Part shown: positions 61,819 to 64,000 of the stretch, one piece after another
Layout of the letters: each line of letters starts with the position of its first letter
How positions within the stretch are numbered: the stretch's first letter is position 1
NCBI RefSeq assembly: GCF_030540875.1
Contig: NZ_JAUOEM010000006.1
Span: 186,001 to 250,000 of the forward strand
Direction of reading: 5' to 3'
DNA: 64,000 nt
Source: Flavivirga amylovorans
GTDB lineage: Bacteria > Bacteroidota > Bacteroidia > Flavobacteriales > Flavobacteriaceae
Translations under genes and position numbers: made by a program
Notes under the pieces: model-generated
What the model saw: the letters and a program-made list of their open reading frames with translations, nothing else
The model's database searches: none
Told to the model about the DNA's origin: nothing

Positions 61819-63276
61819 TTATTGAGGTGAATCAGGTAATATTTGCGGAGCATCTATATAATAAGGGCCTTTCCAATCAGACGGCAATACGTTTACATTT
61901 TGATTAGTTATGGTTTTATAATCTCCTGTACTGGTATTTCCTCTTTCTATAAGATTGCGTCCTCCAAAAACAGTTTCTACCTGGAAGTCAAATTTGAAAA
62001 CATTATTTTCAACAATAACATCATGTACACCTTCTTCGCTTATTGAATTTTGAGGATCGAATGTAATAGACCACGGGTTTTTTTGAGCAGAACCATCTCC
62101 CAATGTATTATTAGCAACTACTATCCAACGACTAGCACTATTCATACTGTCTTTTGCTAAGATTTCGTCCTCCTTTAATAATATACCGCCACTATGTAGT
62201 TTAATATTATGATGGGCAGAACCTGCATTATAGAATAAATTATGACCAATAAATGTATTTACTGCATATCTAGGCCTTATATTATGCTGTGCGGGATTTG
62301 CTAACTCGGTACCTAACATATTAAACCCATTTGATAATACCCAAGAGTTAAAACTAGTAGTGGGTGCTGTATTTGTTGATTCATACATAAAAATATTTGA
62401 AGGGTATCGCATACTTTGTGATTCGTTTGCCGTACCATTCAAGACATAATACTCAACAGTAGTCCCTACATAAAAACTAGTGTTAGTTCCTCTAATAATA
62501 TAAATATCTTCAGAAGTATTAGGAAGGTTTATAGCTTGTGAATTTAAATCTGAAACGACTACACGAGCGGCCCAATCTGATGTGGATGGTTTACCTCTTT
62601 CTATGTTTACCTCGTCTATAATAGGGTCTGCATTTGTTCCATTTTTGCCTATTTGTATATCCTGAACTTTTTTAAGGTTTATTGGACCAAATGAAGTGAA
62701 ATCTTGACCAGACATTAATAGGTAACGTTTTCCAGATTCCCATACAGGCCAAAAAGTTTGATCTGTTAGTAAAAGAGCGTCTTCTGGAGCTTCAGAAACA
62801 TGCGAATTTGTACTTATTACAACGGTATTTTCTTCAATATATACTTTATCAGGGTCTGTTACTGTAATTTCAACAAATGCGTCATTAAAATTTCCTTCAC
62901 TATCCTGAGCTCTTACTTTTACTGTATAAAATCCTGCAGACTCAAAAACATGAGAAGCAATTGGACCTCCGATTTGCGAGTTTTTGGATTTGTTACTATG
63001 TTTCCATACGCCACTAGCTTCGTCGTTGAATGTAAAATGATATGCTAATTCCCTAAAGGTATTGACATCTTTATTTTCGTGAGTCGTTTCTATGGCACTA
63101 AATTGAATAGCTAAAGGAGCTGGTCCACTAGTTCTACTGGCTTTTAATACTGTTGATATAACACTCTCATTGTCAATGCTTGAGTCAGGGTCGTCTACTT
63201 GGGAACCATCATCAGAACTACAGGCAGTCACTATTATAATGCATATTGCAGCAAGCCATACAAATAAATTTTTCAT
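61819..63276 (-). CDS. Surface lipoprotein with PKD domain and probable beta-helix
   Basis: 485 residues. MKNLFVWLAAICIIIVTAC is a lipoprotein signal, followed by SSDDGS. A PKD-type Ig-like domain spans about 45-145 (ASRTSGPAPLAIQFSA, FNDEASGVWKH, HVFESAGFYTVKVRAQDSEGNF). The rest has repeated short strands with Asn/Ser turns (IYIIRGTNTSFYVGTTVEYYVLNG, NTFIGHNLFYNAGSAHHNIKLH, RWIVVANNTLGDGS, HDVIVENNVFKFDFQVE), the style of right-handed parallel beta-helix proteins such as polysaccharide lyases. A carbohydrate-active role is possible but no catalytic residues can be named. It is the only gene on its transcript. Confidence 0.78.
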   Translation of the reverse strand: MKNLFVWLAAICIIIVTACSSDDGSQVDDPDSSIDNESVISTVLKASRTSGPAPLAIQFSAIETTHENKDVNTFRELAYHFTFNDEASGVWKHSNKSKNSQIGGPIASHVFESAGFYTVKVRAQDSEGNFNDAFVEITVTDPDKVYIEENTVVISTNSHVSEAPEDALLLTDQTFWPVWESGKRYLLMSGQDFTSFGPINLKKVQDIQIGKNGTNADPIIDEVNIERGKPSTSDWAARVVVSDLNSQAINLPNTSEDIYIIRGTNTSFYVGTTVEYYVLNGTANESQSMRYPSNIFMYESTNTAPTTSFNSWVLSNGFNMLGTELANPAQHNIRPRYAVNTFIGHNLFYNAGSAHHNIKLHSGGILLKEDEILAKDSMNSASRWIVVANNTLGDGSAQKNPWSITFDPQNSISEEGVHDVIVENNVFKFDFQVETVFGGRNLIERGNTSTGDYKTITNQNVNVLPSDWKGPYYIDAPQILPDSPQ

Positions 63277-63564
63277 AGTATTTTTATTGATTGGGGGTTT
63301 AATTTCAAATATAGTAAAAGTGTAAGATTCACTATACTTTTTTTACTTTATATTCAAAATATGTTTTTTATACAATATTTTGAAAAACAGGTATTGCTTG
63401 AATGTGATGATTTTAGCTTCTTCATATTAATTTAATTTTTTTATTTCAGAATTGAGATATAATTCATTAAATCTATTTATGTAATTCATAAAATATATAA
63501 ATAAAAATATATGAATTATAATATAGATATTTGTTTATCTATAAATAGTACAAAAATAAAAGTT
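63277..63564. promoter_or_regulatory. Divergent AT-rich promoter region
   Basis: 288 bases between divergent genes, with an imperfect dyad around 63480-63520 (taattcata and tatgaatta arms). Both promoters must be here; no clear TAnnTTTG box with a spaced TTG was found. Confidence 0.35.
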
Positions 63565-64000
63565 ATGAAAACGAATTTTTTTCTTTTAATTGGAGTGTTA
63601 GTATTATGCTCTAATTGTGCAGTAATAAAACCTGGTGAAGCTGGGGTAAAACAGACATTAGGTAAATTTTCAAATGAAGTATCAACTCAAGGGACTGTAT
63701 TTTATAACCCTTTTATAAGCAAAGTGATTAAAGAATCTACACAAACCAAAAATATAAAACTTATTTTGACTTTACCTAGTAAAGAAGGGCTTAGCGTAAA
63801 TTCTGAAATCTCTATTTTATACCGTTTAGTACAAAACAAGATTCCTTCTGTGTTAGAGAATTTAGGACAAGGGTATGAATCTATAATTACTAGTGTGTTT
63901 AGATCAGCCTCTTCCGATGTTTGCGCGCAATTTTACGCTAAGGATATGCATTCTGGAATGCGAGCAAAAATAGAAGAGGAAATTAAAAATAAAATGGAAA
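63565..64000 (+). CDS. SPFH/prohibitin-domain lipoprotein (C-terminus outside window)
   Basis: 145 codons visible, open at the right edge. The start MKTNFFLLIGVLVLCSNC is a lipoprotein-like signal. Next comes AVIKPGEAGVKQTLGKFSNEVSTQGTVFYNPFISKVI, the usual N-terminal part of prohibitin/SPFH (band 7) domains, then LPSKEGLSVNSEISILYRLV and the helical SSDVCAQFYAKDM. SPFH proteins assemble into membrane-bound rings that organise proteases or lipids. A lipid anchor instead of an N-terminal helix implies an outer-membrane or periplasmic-face location, which recurs in Bacteroidetes. Confidence 0.85.
   Translation, partial: MKTNFFLLIGVLVLCSNCAVIKPGEAGVKQTLGKFSNEVSTQGTVFYNPFISKVIKESTQTKNIKLILTLPSKEGLSVNSEISILYRLVQNKIPSVLENLGQGYESIITSVFRSASSDVCAQFYAKDMHSGMRAKIEEEIKNKME

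Noticed and set aside
1-64000. tRNA or rRNA genes and prophage or integrase genes
   Set aside because: I scanned the intergenic regions and found no cloverleaf-like sequence with a T-loop consensus, no rRNA segments and no integrase or phage structural genes.

Overview
The window is AT-rich chromosomal DNA from a member of the Bacteroidetes, almost certainly a marine-type Flavobacteriaceae. The grounds are: proteins with type IX secretion (T9SS) C-terminal sorting domains, T9SS machinery genes (a Plug-family gene and porT/sprT), TonB-dependent receptor architecture with an N-terminal carboxypeptidase-like domain, a lipidated TamA (TamL-type), a complete Na+-pumping NQR operon, and TAnnTTTG -7 promoter boxes. 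I see no rRNA or tRNA gene and no CRISPR array. Most genes are housekeeping or envelope functions; accessory material is confined to small islands.

Layout. 1-4610 is a minus-strand run of four secreted or lipid-anchored proteins of unknown role (cadherin-like, LRR-like, unknown, and a beta-propeller-like T9SS cargo). 4838-9584 pairs a TonB-dependent receptor with a one-protein hybrid two-component system ending in an AraC domain. 9757-11109 holds apbE (flavin transferase) and a small conserved gene, followed by a DASS carboxylate transporter, a lipoprotein, a DUF4846 protein and a small Cys-containing protein. 15415-21490 is nqrABCDEF on the minus strand; ApbE probably flavinylates NqrB and NqrC. 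21645-27091 carries the T9SS Plug gene, apaG, an NRDE/papain-like overlapping pair and pruA.

27093-28863 is the most accessory-looking stretch: an unrecognised nuclease-like gene, a small XRE repressor and a SymE-like toxin. The last two diverge from a perfect 15-bp-arm palindrome, and the stretch is bracketed by two oppositely oriented copies of a short hairpin. Then come uxuA, an ECF42-type sigma factor with its YCII partner, a palindrome-rich spacer, a 1630-residue T9SS adhesin-like protein, a TPR protein, rsmG, a desaturase, an aminotransferase, two small membrane proteins, an orphan response regulator, trkAH, menG/ubiE-porT, a SpoU methyltransferase, tamL, fructose-bisphosphate aldolase and accD.

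54085-56619 is a LysR regulator divergent from an sbtA-like bicarbonate transporter operon flanked by two small unknown proteins. It is followed by rpsO, pnp, a hyaluronan-synthase-like glycosyltransferase, a PKD/beta-helix lipoprotein and the start of an SPFH-domain lipoprotein.

Two intergenic elements of exactly 160 bp (9591-9750 and 51360-51519) share 19-bp terminal inverted repeats. A third end of the same type sits at 61798-61816, next to a decayed IS982-like transposase fragment. All three lie within 2-16 bases of a stop codon, so they look like a MITE family that may double as 3'-end or terminator elements. This family, the XRE/SymE/nuclease-like cassette, the sbtA-associated small proteins and a covarying hairpin repeat before uxuA and the YCII gene are the best candidates for undescribed biology.
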